Shown here: one piece after another, positions 49,504-58,904 of the stretch
Numbering within the stretch: position 1 is the stretch's first letter
How the letters are laid out: each line of letters begins with the position of its first letter
Assembly: GCF_000712075.1 (NCBI RefSeq)
Contig: NZ_JONW01000012.1
Coordinates: 186,001-250,000 of the forward strand
From: Caulobacter sp. UNC358MFTsu5.1
GTDB lineage: Bacteria; Pseudomonadota; Alphaproteobacteria; Caulobacterales; Caulobacteraceae
Direction of reading: 5' to 3'
DNA: 64,000 nucleotides
Translations under genes and position numbers: made by a program
Notes under the pieces: model-generated
Told to the model about the DNA's origin: nothing
What the model saw: only the letters and a program-made list of their open reading frames with translations
Database searches by the model: none

Positions 49504-49615
49504 GTTGTCATCCCGGAAAGCGCGGAGCGCTTGTCCGGGACCCAGGTGAACCGCACCGCGCCAGCCCAGTCTCCTGGGTCCCGGACAGCCTCTGCGAGGC
49601 TTCCGGGATGACAAC
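49504..49615. repeat. 112-bp inverted-repeat element, copy B
   Basis: It is a near-identical copy of the element at 39674-39783, differing in a handful of bases and a 2-bp insertion in the right arm (CCTCTGCGAGG for CCTGCGAGG). It sits between the convergent GntR and PBP1A genes. Confidence 0.9.
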
Positions 49616-49626
49616 GGGTTTAGCTC

Positions 49627-51915
49627 CTAGTTGGCGGGGCGATCCGTCGCGGGCGCCGCCGCCGGAGCGGTGACCACCGGCGCGGCCGGAACCGCAGGCG
49701 CCGCAGGGCCCGGCGCCGGCACGGGCGGCGCGTTCGGATCGGCCGGAGCAGCCCCCTCGACCGGGACCGCGCCGTCCACCGGCGTCCCGTCCGGGTTCAG
49801 CAGGGTCGGGTCTTCGGCCGCCGAGACGGCGTCGTCGCCTTCGGGTTCGGCCGGCTTGGGCGCGTCGCGATTGACGGCGTAGGTGGCCACGCTCTTCCAG
49901 ATCTTGGCCGGCAGGCCGCCCCCGACCACGCCGTTCATCGGGCTGTTGTCGTCGTTGCCCACCCAGACCCCGATCACCAGGTCGCCGACATAGCCGACGA
50001 ACAGGGCGTCGCGGGAATCCTGGCTGGTGCCGGTCTTGCCGAAGGCGCCCGGGATGGCCGCCTCGATGCCCGTGCCGCGCTGGGTGGCCGAGCGCAGCAG
50101 GTCGCGCATGCTGACCAGTTCGGCCTTGGTCAGCGGGTGGACGTTGGCGGGCTTCTTCCAGTCGGCCAGGCCGTGCGGGATCACCGGGGCCTCGCCGGCG
50201 TCGATGGCCGCATAGGCCGCCGTCAGCCGCACCAGGCTCATGGGACCGGTGCCCAGGGCCAGGGTCAGGTCGTCCGGGATGGGATCGGTGACGCCCAGGT
50301 CGCGCGCCGTCTTGACGATCGGGTCGCGCCCGATGTCGTGGGCCAGGCGCACGGCCGCCACGTTGGACGAGGCGGCGAAGGCGGTGATCAGCGGCACCTC
50401 GCGGCCGGCGTACTTGCCCTCGTGGTTCTTGGGCGTCCAGCCGCTGACCTGGACCGGGGCGTCGAGGATCGGGGTGGTCGGGGTCATGCCCTGGCGGATG
50501 GCCGCCAGATAGACGAACAGCTTGAAGGCCGATCCCGGCGGGCGCTCGGCGTCGGCGCGGTTGAACTGGCTGACCTTGTAGTCGCGGCCGCCGACCATGG
50601 CGACGATCCGGCCGTCGGTGCGCATGGCGACGATCGCGCCCTGGGTGACGTTCAACACCTTGCCGTCGCGGGCGATGGCGTCGTTCAGGATCTTCTCGGC
50701 CTGGGCCTGCAGGCGCGGGTCCAGGGTGGTGCGGACCACGGTCTCGCCGTAGGTGTTCTCGAACACCGCCTTGGCCTGCGGGAACACCCAGTCGGCGAAG
50801 TACGAGCCGGTCGGCAGCTTGGGGCGGCCGGCCTGGACGTGGACCTGCCGTTCGGCGCGGTCGGCCTGGGCCTGGGTGATCACCCCGGTGTCGACCATGG
50901 CCCCCAGCACGGTCTTCATCCGCGTCCTGGCGCCTTCGAAATTCTCGGTGGGGGCCCAGCGGGACGGCGCCTTGACCAGGCCCGCCAGCATCGCCGCCTC
51001 GCCCACCGACAGCTGCTCGGGCGTCTTGTCGAAATAGTGCCGCGAGGCCGCGCCCAGGCCGAAGGTCCCGTCGCCGAAATAGACCGACGACAGGTAGCGC
51101 GACAGGATCTCGTCCTTGGACAGGCGGGCGTCCAGATAGAGGGCGATCAGCACCTCCTGGATCTTCCGGCGGAAGGTGCGCTTGTTGGACAGGAAGGCGT
51201 TCTTGGCCAGCTGCTGGGTGATCGTCGAGCCGCCCTCGGACACCCCGCCGGCCTTGGCGTTGGCCCCCACGGCCCGCAGGATCGCCTTCGGGTCCACGCC
51301 GATGTGCTTGTAGAAGCGCCGGTCCTCGATGGCGATGAAGGCGCCGGGCACGTAGGCGGGCAGCTTGGCGACGTCGACCGGCGCCTCCTTGTACGAGCCG
51401 CGGCGGGCGATCGGCGAGCCGTCCGAGGCGACGATCACCAGGGTCGGATTGGCCAGGGGCTCCAGCGCCCGGCCCAACGGCAGCGACCACAGCAGCGACA
51501 CGACGATGGCGATCACGACCGCCACCGAGGCGGCGGCGCCGATCTGCCAGGGCCGCCGCTTCCAGATCGGCGGCTTGGCCGGCGGCGGAGGCGGCGGTTC
51601 GGCCGCTTCGGGCTCGGGCGTTTCGACCGCCTCGGGTTCGACCGGCTCCTCGGCGGTCTCGACGACGGCTTCCGAGACTTCCGGCGCCGGCGGGTCGGCG
51701 ATCACGGCCTCAGGCTCAGCGACGGCCTCAGGCTCGTCCACCTCAGCCGGCGCAGCGTCGACCTTGGGCTTGGCCTTGCGGGTGCGCGGCTTGCGCTTGG
51801 GCGTCGCCGCTTCCAGGACCTCGGCCACGGGCGGCCCTTCGGCGACCGCGTCCGATGCCCCTTCCGGGGGCGGCGTCGGGTCGATGGGGTCGCGGTCGTC
51901 GGCGGCGTCGGACAT
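49627..51915 (-). CDS. Bifunctional penicillin-binding protein 1A
   Basis: The protein has 762 aa. A long acidic Pro/Ala/Glu cytoplasmic tail (1-115), one membrane span (about 124-147), then GT51 glycosyltransferase with catalytic Glu197 (IEDRRFYKHIGVDP) and EGGSTITQQLAKN. The transpeptidase has SAFK (Ser462), SSN (516-518) and KTGTSQ (627-632). The C-terminus is low-complexity Pro/Ala (about 690-762). It polymerises and cross-links peptidoglycan. The extended N- and C-tails are longer than in E. coli and may bind partners. It is monocistronic. Confidence 0.95.
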   Translation of the reverse strand: MSDAADDRDPIDPTPPPEGASDAVAEGPPVAEVLEAATPKRKPRTRKAKPKVDAAPAEVDEPEAVAEPEAVIADPPAPEVSEAVVETAEEPVEPEAVETPEPEAAEPPPPPPAKPPIWKRRPWQIGAAASVAVVIAIVVSLLWSLPLGRALEPLANPTLVIVASDGSPIARRGSYKEAPVDVAKLPAYVPGAFIAIEDRRFYKHIGVDPKAILRAVGANAKAGGVSEGGSTITQQLAKNAFLSNKRTFRRKIQEVLIALYLDARLSKDEILSRYLSSVYFGDGTFGLGAASRHYFDKTPEQLSVGEAAMLAGLVKAPSRWAPTENFEGARTRMKTVLGAMVDTGVITQAQADRAERQVHVQAGRPKLPTGSYFADWVFPQAKAVFENTYGETVVRTTLDPRLQAQAEKILNDAIARDGKVLNVTQGAIVAMRTDGRIVAMVGGRDYKVSQFNRADAERPPGSAFKLFVYLAAIRQGMTPTTPILDAPVQVSGWTPKNHEGKYAGREVPLITAFAASSNVAAVRLAHDIGRDPIVKTARDLGVTDPIPDDLTLALGTGPMSLVRLTAAYAAIDAGEAPVIPHGLADWKKPANVHPLTKAELVSMRDLLRSATQRGTGIEAAIPGAFGKTGTSQDSRDALFVGYVGDLVIGVWVGNDDNSPMNGVVGGGLPAKIWKSVATYAVNRDAPKPAEPEGDDAVSAAEDPTLLNPDGTPVDGAVPVEGAAPADPNAPPVPAPGPAAPAVPAAPVVTAPAAAPATDRPAN

Positions 51916-52071
51916 TCGGGTCGCACTCGTTCAGGCGGAAGTTCGCCAGCAAGAGCGCGCCAATAGCACAGCCAACCCGCCCCGTGGCGCGCCCCCGGCG
52001 TCGCAGCACGCAAAAAAATTGGCCGGACCCGCGAACGGGACCGGCCAACAGTGGGGATGAAACGGGGAGGT

Positions 52072-54489
52072 CTAGAAGTTCACGTCCAGGCGCGCGCCGA
52101 AGTAGCGGAACGCGTCGCGGCCGGGGAACCAGGTCCGACCCTGGGCCGTCGGGATGGCCGGGTTGCTGTAGCCCGAGGTGCCGTTGCCCAGGCCCTGGGC
52201 GTAGCGCTTGTCGAACAGGTTGTTGGCGAAGGCGGTCAGCTTGTACTTGCCGTCGCGATCGGCGATCCCGACGTTCAGGTCCGTGATGCTGTAGGCCTTC
52301 TGGATCGTGCGCGGATCCTGGCTGAGCGAGAAGTTGATGTCGTCCTGCCAGCGGACGTTGGCGCCGATGAAGCCCTTGAACGGCACGCTGTCGGGGAAGT
52401 CGATGTCGTACTGGCCGCCGATGCTGAACTTGTACTTGGGCACGTTGTTCAGATGCGCGCCGTGCAGGTTCTGCTGGCGGCCGCTGACGGTCTGCGGCTT
52501 GCCGGCCACGATGGGCTGGAGCTGGGTGTAGCAGGTACCGGGCGCACCCACCTGGCCGACGGGCAGCGGCGAGCCGGCCAGGGTCGGCTGGCCCGAATAG
52601 CAGGGCCCGTTCGGGAAATCGACGACCGTGGCGTCGGTGTAGGCGAAGGCGCCGTTCAGGCGGAAGTTCGAGGTGATCCGCGCCACGGCGTCCAGCTCCA
52701 GGCCCTGGGTGCGCAGGTGGCCGATGCTGTTGAGGAAGGTCAGGAACGTGCCGTCGGGCAGGAACGAGGTCACCGAGGTCTGGAAGCCGCGATAGTCGGC
52801 CTTGAACAGGGTGGCGTTGAAGTAGACGCGGCGGTCCAGCAGGCTGCTCTTGAAGCCCAGCTCGTAATTCTTGGCCGTCTCGGGCGGCACCGGCATGTTC
52901 GCCGCGATCTTGGCGTCGAAGGTGCTGACCAGGTCATAGGCCTGGCCCTTGTAGCCCGTCGAATAGGTCGCGAAGGTCATGATGTCCGGCGTGACCTTGT
53001 ACTGGACGCCGATCTTGCCGGTCACGGCGTCGTCCTGGTCGGACTGGCCGAAATACTGATGGGTGGTGGCCGCGCCGGGCGTGGTGCTGGCGAAGATCGT
53101 CTTGTCGAAGTTGTAGCTGATCTTCTGGCGGTTCAGGCGCGCGCCGCCGGTCAGGCTGAGCTTGTCGGTGATGTCGTAGGTGGCGTTGGCGTAGGCCGAG
53201 TAGTTCTCGTTGGTGCTTTCGGCCAGGTAGCGGGCCAGCTGCAGCACCGGGCCGCGGTCCAGGAACCGGTCCAGGTCGTTCTTGGCGTACCACAGGCCGG
53301 CCACGTAGCGCAGCGGGCCGCTGCCCGGCGAGGTCAGGCGGAACTCCTGCGTCCAGGACGAGGCGTGGAAGTAGCCGTTGATCACCGCGCCGCTGTTGAT
53401 GCCCGAGGGGCTGGCGACCGGGAAGCCCAGCAGGAACGGCTGGTCGGTGCCGTCGATGTCCTGGAAGTCGCGCATCTTCCAACGGTCGTGCGAGGTGATC
53501 GACGAGAAGGTGTGGCCCTTCAGGATCGAACCCTCGCCGAAGTCGTAGTCCATGCGGGCGGTCGTGCCGAACACCTCGGAATTGCCGCCGCCGATGCGGT
53601 CGTCGGCCCGGATGAAGTGGTTGTTCTTGTCGATGGTGATGCCGCGCAGGGTCAGGGTCGCCGGGAAGGCCGGCTCGCCCTGGTAATTGAGGCCCGGCGT
53701 CAGCTCGGTGATCGCGCTGGCGCAGCAGCTGGAGACGTTGTGGTTGAAGCGCGGGGCCAGGCTGAACTTGAGGTTCTCGGTCGGGGTCCACTCGACCTTC
53801 GCCGTGACGGTCAGGCCCGAGCTGCCGTTGACGTTCTTGCCGGTGGTCAGGTTCTTGAGGTTGCCGTCGTAGTCGCTCTTGGACACCGTCAGGCGGGCCC
53901 GCACGGTGTCGCTGACCGGTCCGGTGACCGTGAAGCCCAGGCGCTTTTCACCGTCGTCGGTGGTCAGGGCCATGGCCTTGCCGCCGAAGGTGCTGGAGGG
54001 TGCGGCGGTGACGATGTTCAGCACGCCGGCGATGGCGCTCTTGCCGAACAGGGTCGACTGCGGGCCGCGCAGCACTTCCACCCGCTCGACGTCGATCAGG
54101 TCCTTGAAGGCCGCGGCCTGGAAGCCGATCGGTACGTCGTCGATGACCACCGCGACATCGGACTCGACGGCGATGCCGTTCGAGAAGGTGCCGATGCCGC
54201 GCATCTTGATGCTGAAGTTGCCGGGCTGGCTGCCGTAGTCGATCGAGATGGCCGGCGACAGCTTCACCACGTCGCCCAGCTCGCGGACGTTGTTGCGGTC
54301 GATGACGTCCTGGGTCAGGGCGGTCACCGACACTGGCACGTCCTGCAGGCGCTCGGCGCGCTTGGTCGAGGTGACGATGATCTCTTCCAGCTGGACCGAC
54401 GGATCGGACTGGGCCTGGGCGACGCCCGCGCCCGCCACTACGGCGAACATGGCGGTCGACGCCAACAGGGCGCGTTGAATGGTTCTCAT
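52072..54489 (-). CDS. TonB-dependent outer-membrane receptor
   Basis: The protein has 805 aa from ATG at 54489 behind GGGGAGAG. Signal peptide (ALLASTAMFAVVAGAGVAQA), then the TonB box/plug start (LEEIIVTSTKRAERLQDVPV) with plug domain to about 180. A 22-strand barrel follows, ending in aromatic FGARLDVNF, the Bam signal. It lies divergent from kduI and GH105, so it probably imports pectin- or uronate-derived oligosaccharides rather than iron. GntR-type operators lie in the shared promoter. Confidence 0.92.
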   Translation of the reverse strand: MRTIQRALLASTAMFAVVAGAGVAQAQSDPSVQLEEIIVTSTKRAERLQDVPVSVTALTQDVIDRNNVRELGDVVKLSPAISIDYGSQPGNFSIKMRGIGTFSNGIAVESDVAVVIDDVPIGFQAAAFKDLIDVERVEVLRGPQSTLFGKSAIAGVLNIVTAAPSSTFGGKAMALTTDDGEKRLGFTVTGPVSDTVRARLTVSKSDYDGNLKNLTTGKNVNGSSGLTVTAKVEWTPTENLKFSLAPRFNHNVSSCCASAITELTPGLNYQGEPAFPATLTLRGITIDKNNHFIRADDRIGGGNSEVFGTTARMDYDFGEGSILKGHTFSSITSHDRWKMRDFQDIDGTDQPFLLGFPVASPSGINSGAVINGYFHASSWTQEFRLTSPGSGPLRYVAGLWYAKNDLDRFLDRGPVLQLARYLAESTNENYSAYANATYDITDKLSLTGGARLNRQKISYNFDKTIFASTTPGAATTHQYFGQSDQDDAVTGKIGVQYKVTPDIMTFATYSTGYKGQAYDLVSTFDAKIAANMPVPPETAKNYELGFKSSLLDRRVYFNATLFKADYRGFQTSVTSFLPDGTFLTFLNSIGHLRTQGLELDAVARITSNFRLNGAFAYTDATVVDFPNGPCYSGQPTLAGSPLPVGQVGAPGTCYTQLQPIVAGKPQTVSGRQQNLHGAHLNNVPKYKFSIGGQYDIDFPDSVPFKGFIGANVRWQDDINFSLSQDPRTIQKAYSITDLNVGIADRDGKYKLTAFANNLFDKRYAQGLGNGTSGYSNPAIPTAQGRTWFPGRDAFRYFGARLDVNF

Positions 54490-54553
54490 GGTCTCTCCCC
54501 TCGCTTCCTCGCCTGCGCCCAGCCAGTTCATCCGGTCAATTATGAGCGCTCAA

Positions 54554-54757
54554 TTTGGTAAGGCCAAAATGAGCCATTGGTCAGGTAAATTGTCAAGTAA
54601 CTCGTGACATCGTTGTCATTTCGCCATAAGCTACTGAAAATGCGAGACCTTATCCGCCTCCGCCCGCCTGGCAGCACCAGCACCTTTGCGTGTGGCTGTG
54701 GAATATGGTCATTTAGCCTTGCGGCCGAGCGGCAAATTGGTAATGCCAGATTGGTCA
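54554..54757. promoter_or_regulatory. GntR-type operator cluster in uronate locus
   Basis: TTTGGTAAGGCCAAA (54554-54568) and TTGGTAATGCCAG (54737-54749) are near copies. Each is followed by the half-site ATTGGTCA (54576-54583 and 54750-54757), with a related ATGGTCAT at about 54705. They flank the divergent promoters of the TonB receptor and kduI. The probable binder is the FCD regulator encoded at 56931-57701. This 338-bp gap holds no gene. Confidence 0.6.
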
Positions 54758-54827
54758 CAAGGATTGAGGGGCGAATGATCCGCACACCACCGCAGGCGAC
54801 GGCCGGCCACCAGGCGAAGCGCGCCCG

Positions 54828-55670
54828 ATGAGCTCACCCGGCATGAAGCTGCGCCCCAGCACCGACCGCGAAGGCCTGCGCCGGATGACCGCCGAGGACA
54901 TCCGCGACACCTTCGTGATCAGCGACCTGTTCCAGCCCGGCCAGGTGTCGATGACCTATGTCGAAGTCGATCGCGCCGTGGTGGGCTCGGCCGCCCCGCT
55001 GACCGCCCCCCTGCCCCTCCCTACCGATCGGCGCCTGGCCTCGAGCTACTTCTGCGAGCGTCGCGAACTGGGCGTGATCAACATCGGCGGCCCCGGCCGG
55101 GTCGAGCTGGACGGCGCGCGCCACGATCTGGACAACCTGGACAGCCTGTATGTCGGTCGCGGCGTCCAGGCCGTGACCTTCGCCAGCGCTTCGGTCGACG
55201 CCCCGGCCAAGTTCTACTTCGTCAGCTACCCGGCCCACGCCGCCCACCCCAGCACGGTGGTGCGCAAGGCCGAGGCGCGGGCGATCCAGGCGGGCGACCA
55301 GAAGACCGCCAACCGCCGGGTCATCCGCCAGAGCATCCGCCCCGGCCTCGTCGAGACGTGCCAGCTGGTCATGGGCTTCACCGAGCTGGAGCCCGGCAAC
55401 GTGTGGAACACCATGCCGCCGCACACCCACGGCCGGCGCAGCGAGATCTACATGTATTTCGACGCCGCCCCCGCCCGGGTGATGCACATCATGGGCGAGC
55501 CGACCAATCCCAGGACGGTGTTCATGGACGACGGCGAGGCGGTGTTCTCGCCCAGCTGGTCGATGCACAGCGGCGTGGGCACGGCCGCCTACCGCTTCGT
55601 CTGGTCGATGGGCGGCGAGAACCTGGACTTCGACGACATGGACCACCTGACCCTGGCCGACCTGCGCTAG
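54828..55670 (+). CDS. kduI: 5-dehydro-4-deoxy-D-glucuronate isomerase
   Basis: The protein has 280 aa. The zinc site is seen as His199-x-His201 and Glu206 in PPHTHGRRSEIYMYF, with the fourth ligand His in PSWSMHSGVG (near 248), matching E. coli KduI positions. It isomerises 4-deoxy-L-threo-5-hexosulose uronate to 3-deoxy-D-glycero-2,5-hexodiulosonate in pectin/alginate or unsaturated uronate breakdown. ATG at 54828 is used; a second Met is at residue 6. It is first in the run kduI-GH105-GntR-DUF4861. Confidence 0.95.
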   Translation: MSSPGMKLRPSTDREGLRRMTAEDIRDTFVISDLFQPGQVSMTYVEVDRAVVGSAAPLTAPLPLPTDRRLASSYFCERRELGVINIGGPGRVELDGARHDLDNLDSLYVGRGVQAVTFASASVDAPAKFYFVSYPAHAAHPSTVVRKAEARAIQAGDQKTANRRVIRQSIRPGLVETCQLVMGFTELEPGNVWNTMPPHTHGRRSEIYMYFDAAPARVMHIMGEPTNPRTVFMDDGEAVFSPSWSMHSGVGTAAYRFVWSMGGENLDFDDMDHLTLADLR

Positions 55671-55717
55671 GGCGCGGACGGCCCCGACAAGAACAAGAAC
55701 GATTGGGAGACGAGACG

Positions 55718-56905
55718 ATGCTGCGACGCCTGACGGGAGTTCTTCTGGCGACGGCCGCCCTGATGGGACCGATGCAGGCCTGCGCGGCGACGCCCGCCAA
55801 GCCCGCCGCCGCCGCGAAGGCTCCGGCCAACGCAGCGGTCCTCGCCGCCGGCGCCCATGTGGCCGACTGGCAGCTGGCCCACATGGACAACTTCGACTAC
55901 GTCCCCGCCTCGCAGTTCCGGCGCGACACCGAGGCGCCGCGCGACTGGATCCAGGCCGCGTTCTACATCGGCCTGACCGCCTTCGCCGACGCCCAGAACG
56001 ACCCCAAGTACGCCGCCGCCATCGTCGCCCATGGCGAGAAGGAAGGCTGGGGCTTCGACAAGCGACCGCGCCACGCCGACGCCGACGCCACCAGCGCGGT
56101 GTGGATCTGGTCGGCCGCCCGCACCCATGACGCGGCCAAGCTGGCCCCGACCCGCGCCCGGTTCGACGCCGTCCTGGCCGATCCCTCGCATGTCGACCTG
56201 GGCTTCGAGGCCAAGCCGCCGCAGGGCGGAGATCCCTACTGCCAGGCCCGCTGGTGCTGGAGCGACGCCATCTTCATGGCCCCGCCCGCCTGGATCGCCC
56301 TGACCAAGGAAACCAAGGACCCGCGCTACCTGGCCCACGCCGACAGCGAGTTCTGGGCGACCACCGACCTGCTCTACGACCAGACCGACCACCTCTATTT
56401 CCGCGACAGCCGCTTCATCGCCAAGCGCAGCGACGCCGGCGCCAAGATCTTCTGGGGCCGCGGCAACGGCTGGGCCTTCGCCGGGATCGCCCGCATCCTG
56501 CAGGACCTGCCCAAGGACCATCCCAGCCGGCCGCGCTACGAGGCGCTGTTCAAACAGATGGCCGCCAAGATCGTCACCCTGCAGGGCGACCAGGGCTACT
56601 GGCCGGTGTCGCTGCTGGAGCCGCAGAGGACGCCCGAGACCAGCGGCACCGGCTTCTTCGTCTACGGCCTGGCCTGGGGCGTGAACCACGGCCTGCTGCC
56701 GGCCGCCCAGTATCGTCCGGCGGTCGACAAGGGCTGGACCGCCCTGACCGCCGCGGTCGAGCCGGACGGCAAGCTGGGCTGGGTGCAGCGCGTGGGCGCC
56801 GCGCCCGACCAGGTGGGGCCGGACGACACCCAGCTGTACGGCGTCGGCGCGTTCCTGCTGGCCGCCAGCGAGGTGTCGAGACTGCCCGTCTCGGCCAAGC
56901 CTTGA
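55718..56905 (+). CDS. GH105 unsaturated glucuronyl/rhamnogalacturonyl hydrolase
   Basis: The protein has 395 aa from ATG at 55718 behind GGGAGACGAGACG. Signal peptide (RLTGVLLATAALMGPMQACA). The GH105 (YteR-like) alpha/alpha barrel is evident in CWSDAIFMAPPAW (catalytic Asp), DQTDHLYFRDSRF and FWGRGNGWAFAGIARI. It removes unsaturated uronic acid from the non-reducing end of lyase-made oligosaccharides in the periplasm, releasing substrate for KduI. It is 47 bp after kduI. No polysaccharide lyase is in the window. Confidence 0.93.
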   Translation: MLRRLTGVLLATAALMGPMQACAATPAKPAAAAKAPANAAVLAAGAHVADWQLAHMDNFDYVPASQFRRDTEAPRDWIQAAFYIGLTAFADAQNDPKYAAAIVAHGEKEGWGFDKRPRHADADATSAVWIWSAARTHDAAKLAPTRARFDAVLADPSHVDLGFEAKPPQGGDPYCQARWCWSDAIFMAPPAWIALTKETKDPRYLAHADSEFWATTDLLYDQTDHLYFRDSRFIAKRSDAGAKIFWGRGNGWAFAGIARILQDLPKDHPSRPRYEALFKQMAAKIVTLQGDQGYWPVSLLEPQRTPETSGTGFFVYGLAWGVNHGLLPAAQYRPAVDKGWTALTAAVEPDGKLGWVQRVGAAPDQVGPDDTQLYGVGAFLLAASEVSRLPVSAKP

Positions 56906-56930
56906 CGCCGTCGCCCCGCCGCCCGCTAGG

Positions 56931-57701
56931 ATGATCGACATGACCACCGGCGCCCAAGACCCCCAGAAGCTGTATCAGCAGATCGCCCGCGCGATCGCCA
57001 CGTCCATCAACGACGGCCGCTACGGACCGGGCGACAAGCTGCCCTCCGAGCGCGAACTGGCCGATGACTTCGGCGTGAGTCGTCCGACCATTCGCGACGC
57101 GATGATCGCCCTGGAGTTCCAGGGCCTGGTCGAGGCGCGCCAGGGGTCGGGCGTCTATGTCAACGCCGTCGCGGCGCCGGGCGTGGACGATCCGGCCGAG
57201 GTCGAGGTCGGGGCCCTGGAGCTGACCGAGGCGCGGCGGCTGTTCGAGGGCGAGGCCTGCGCCCTGTCGGCCGCCACCGTCACCGACGAGAACCTGGCCC
57301 ATCTGGACCAGATCGTCGGCCAAATGGCCCGCAGCTTCGCGCCCGACGAGGTCGAGCGGCTGGAGCAGGAATTCCACCTGGCCATCGCCCGCGCCACCGG
57401 CAACGCCGCCATCGAGGCCGGGGTCGAGGACCTGTGGACCCTGCGCCTGCAGTCGCCCGGCTGCGTGGCCATGCTGCGACGGGCCCGCGCCCACGGCGGC
57501 GGCGACTTCGTCGAGGAGCACCGCCAGATCATCGCCGCCCTGCGCCAGCGCGATCCCAAGGCGGCCCGCCAGGCGATCCACGTCCATCTGGCCCAGGTGA
57601 TCGACGACCTGCTGGCCGTGACCGAGCTGGACGCCCTCCAGCAGACCCGCCAGAAAATGGCCGAGCAGCGACGCGAGCTGGCTCGGCGCACCGAAATCTA
57701 G
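56931..57701 (+). CDS. GntR/FadR-family (FCD) transcriptional regulator 2
   Basis: The protein has 256 aa. Winged helix LYQQIARAIATSINDGRYGP, SERELADDFGVSRPTIRDAM and GSGVYV at residues 15-80; FCD ligand domain to about 235. It is a paralog of the regulator at 48722, similar along the full length. Being inside the uronate operon between GH105 and DUF4861, it is likely the local repressor of the cluster, responding to a uronate intermediate and binding the TTGGTAAnGCCA sites. Start is M1 or M4; no Shine-Dalgarno decides. Confidence 0.93.
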   Translation: MIDMTTGAQDPQKLYQQIARAIATSINDGRYGPGDKLPSERELADDFGVSRPTIRDAMIALEFQGLVEARQGSGVYVNAVAAPGVDDPAEVEVGALELTEARRLFEGEACALSAATVTDENLAHLDQIVGQMARSFAPDEVERLEQEFHLAIARATGNAAIEAGVEDLWTLRLQSPGCVAMLRRARAHGGGDFVEEHRQIIAALRQRDPKAARQAIHVHLAQVIDDLLAVTELDALQQTRQKMAEQRRELARRTEI

Positions 57702-57713
57702 AGCGAGCGCCCC

Positions 57714-58676
57714 ATGTCCAAGCTGATGCTGTCCCTCGCGGTCGCCGCGAGCCTGTCCCTGCCCGCCCTGGCCTGCGCCCAGGCCCAGCCCGCCCCTCCA
57801 GCAGGGGGAGGCCTGCCCCCGCTGGTCGAGCCGGTGCTGACCAAGCCCGACGCCGAGGGCCAGAAGCCCCGCGCGATCGTCGCCTACGCGCCCTATCGCT
57901 TCGACGACATCCTCTGGGAGAACGACCGCACCGCCCACCGCATCTACGGCCCCGCGCTGGAGGCGGCCGAGCCGCCCTCGACTTCGGGCATCGACGCCTG
58001 GGGCAAGCTGGTGCGCTGGCCGTTCATGGAGCGCCAGCTGAAGACGGGCAAGCAGCACGACTTCCACGGCGAAGGGATGGACTTCTACGACGTCAACACC
58101 TTCCGCGGCGCGGGCGGGCTGGGCGTCTGGCAGGACAACAAGCTGTGGACCTCGCGCAACTGGAAGTCCTACGAGATCCTCAAGACCGGCGGCGACGTGG
58201 CCTCGTTCAAGATCGACTACGCCCCCTGGCCGGTCGATGTGGACCGCAAGGTCTGGGAGACCCGCACCTTCACCCTGCCCCTGGGCACCAACTTCACGCG
58301 GATGGTCTCGACCATCAGCTCCGACAAGCCGGGCCCGCTGATCGTCGGCATCGGCATCAGCAAGCGCAAGGCCACCCATCAGGGCGCGGGCGGGGTGTTC
58401 ACCAAGGACGCGCTGGGCGCCGGGCGCGTGTCGTACTGGGAACCCACCGATCCGGTGAAGGGCACCATGGGCATCGCCCTGATGGTCGATCCCAAGGCCC
58501 TGGTCGAGGTGCGCCAGGACGCCGACAACTACATCGTCCTGGTCAAGGTCGAGCCCGGCAAGCCGTTCGTCTACTACATGGGCGCGGCCTGGGACAAAGG
58601 CCTGGATTTCCACGACCGGGCGGGTTGGGAAGCCTATGTGAAGGCCCAGACGCCGGATTTCGATCCGACGCACTGA
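57714..58676 (+). CDS. DUF4861 family exported protein
   Basis: The protein has 320 aa. Signal peptide (MLSLAVAASLSLPALACAQ) then a beta-rich mature domain with APYRFDDILWENDRTAHRIY, SGIDAWGKLVRWPFMERQLK and DFYDVNTFRGAGGLGVWQDN, features of DUF4861, a family found in pectin and alginate utilisation loci and related to sugar-binding folds. It is 12 bp after the GntR gene, so in the same operon; a role in oligo-uronide breakdown in the periplasm is inferred. Its exact reaction is unknown. Confidence 0.85.
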   Translation: MSKLMLSLAVAASLSLPALACAQAQPAPPAGGGLPPLVEPVLTKPDAEGQKPRAIVAYAPYRFDDILWENDRTAHRIYGPALEAAEPPSTSGIDAWGKLVRWPFMERQLKTGKQHDFHGEGMDFYDVNTFRGAGGLGVWQDNKLWTSRNWKSYEILKTGGDVASFKIDYAPWPVDVDRKVWETRTFTLPLGTNFTRMVSTISSDKPGPLIVGIGISKRKATHQGAGGVFTKDALGAGRVSYWEPTDPVKGTMGIALMVDPKALVEVRQDADNYIVLVKVEPGKPFVYYMGAAWDKGLDFHDRAGWEAYVKAQTPDFDPTH

Positions 58677-58687
58677 AGCTTGGGCGT

Positions 58688-58709
58688 CCAGCCGTCGAAA
58701 GGCGGCTGG
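58688..58709 (+). terminator. Candidate terminator of uronate operon
   Basis: A perfect stem CCAGCCG (58688-58694) / CGGCTGG (58703-58709) with an 8-nt loop starts 12 bp after the DUF4861 stop. It lacks a T tract, so it may be only a stabilising hairpin. Confidence 0.4.
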
Positions 58710-58771
58710 CGCGCGCGCCGAGCCTTTGCTAGACAACCCTCCCTTCGCCGACCTCCGGGCCGGACCGAAGC

Positions 58772-58856
58772 GCGGGCGTGGTGAAACTGGTAGACGCGCC
58801 GGACTCAAAATCCGGTTCCGAAAGGAGTGTCGGTTCGACCCCGACCGCCCGCACCA
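58772..58856 (+). tRNA. tRNA-Leu (CAA)
   Basis: The 85-nt gene includes its encoded CCA end. Acceptor GCGGGCG pairs with CGCCCGC. The anticodon stem CCGGA / TCCGG encloses CTCAAAA, giving anticodon CAA (reads UUG). It has a class II long variable arm (TTCCGAAAGGA region), and T-arm GTCGG-TTCGACC-CCGAC. It has the DNA-encoded 3' ACCA. A -10-like CTAGAC lies about 40 bp upstream. Confidence 0.97.
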
Positions 58857-58904
58857 TACTCTTCCGACAATCCGATCGAGACGGGACGTCCCCGCCGGCG
58901 CCGC

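Noticed and set aside
52051..54561. 836-aa plus-strand frame opposite the TonB receptor
   Set aside because: The minus-strand receptor has signal peptide, plug and barrel end; the plus frame has no recognisable motif.
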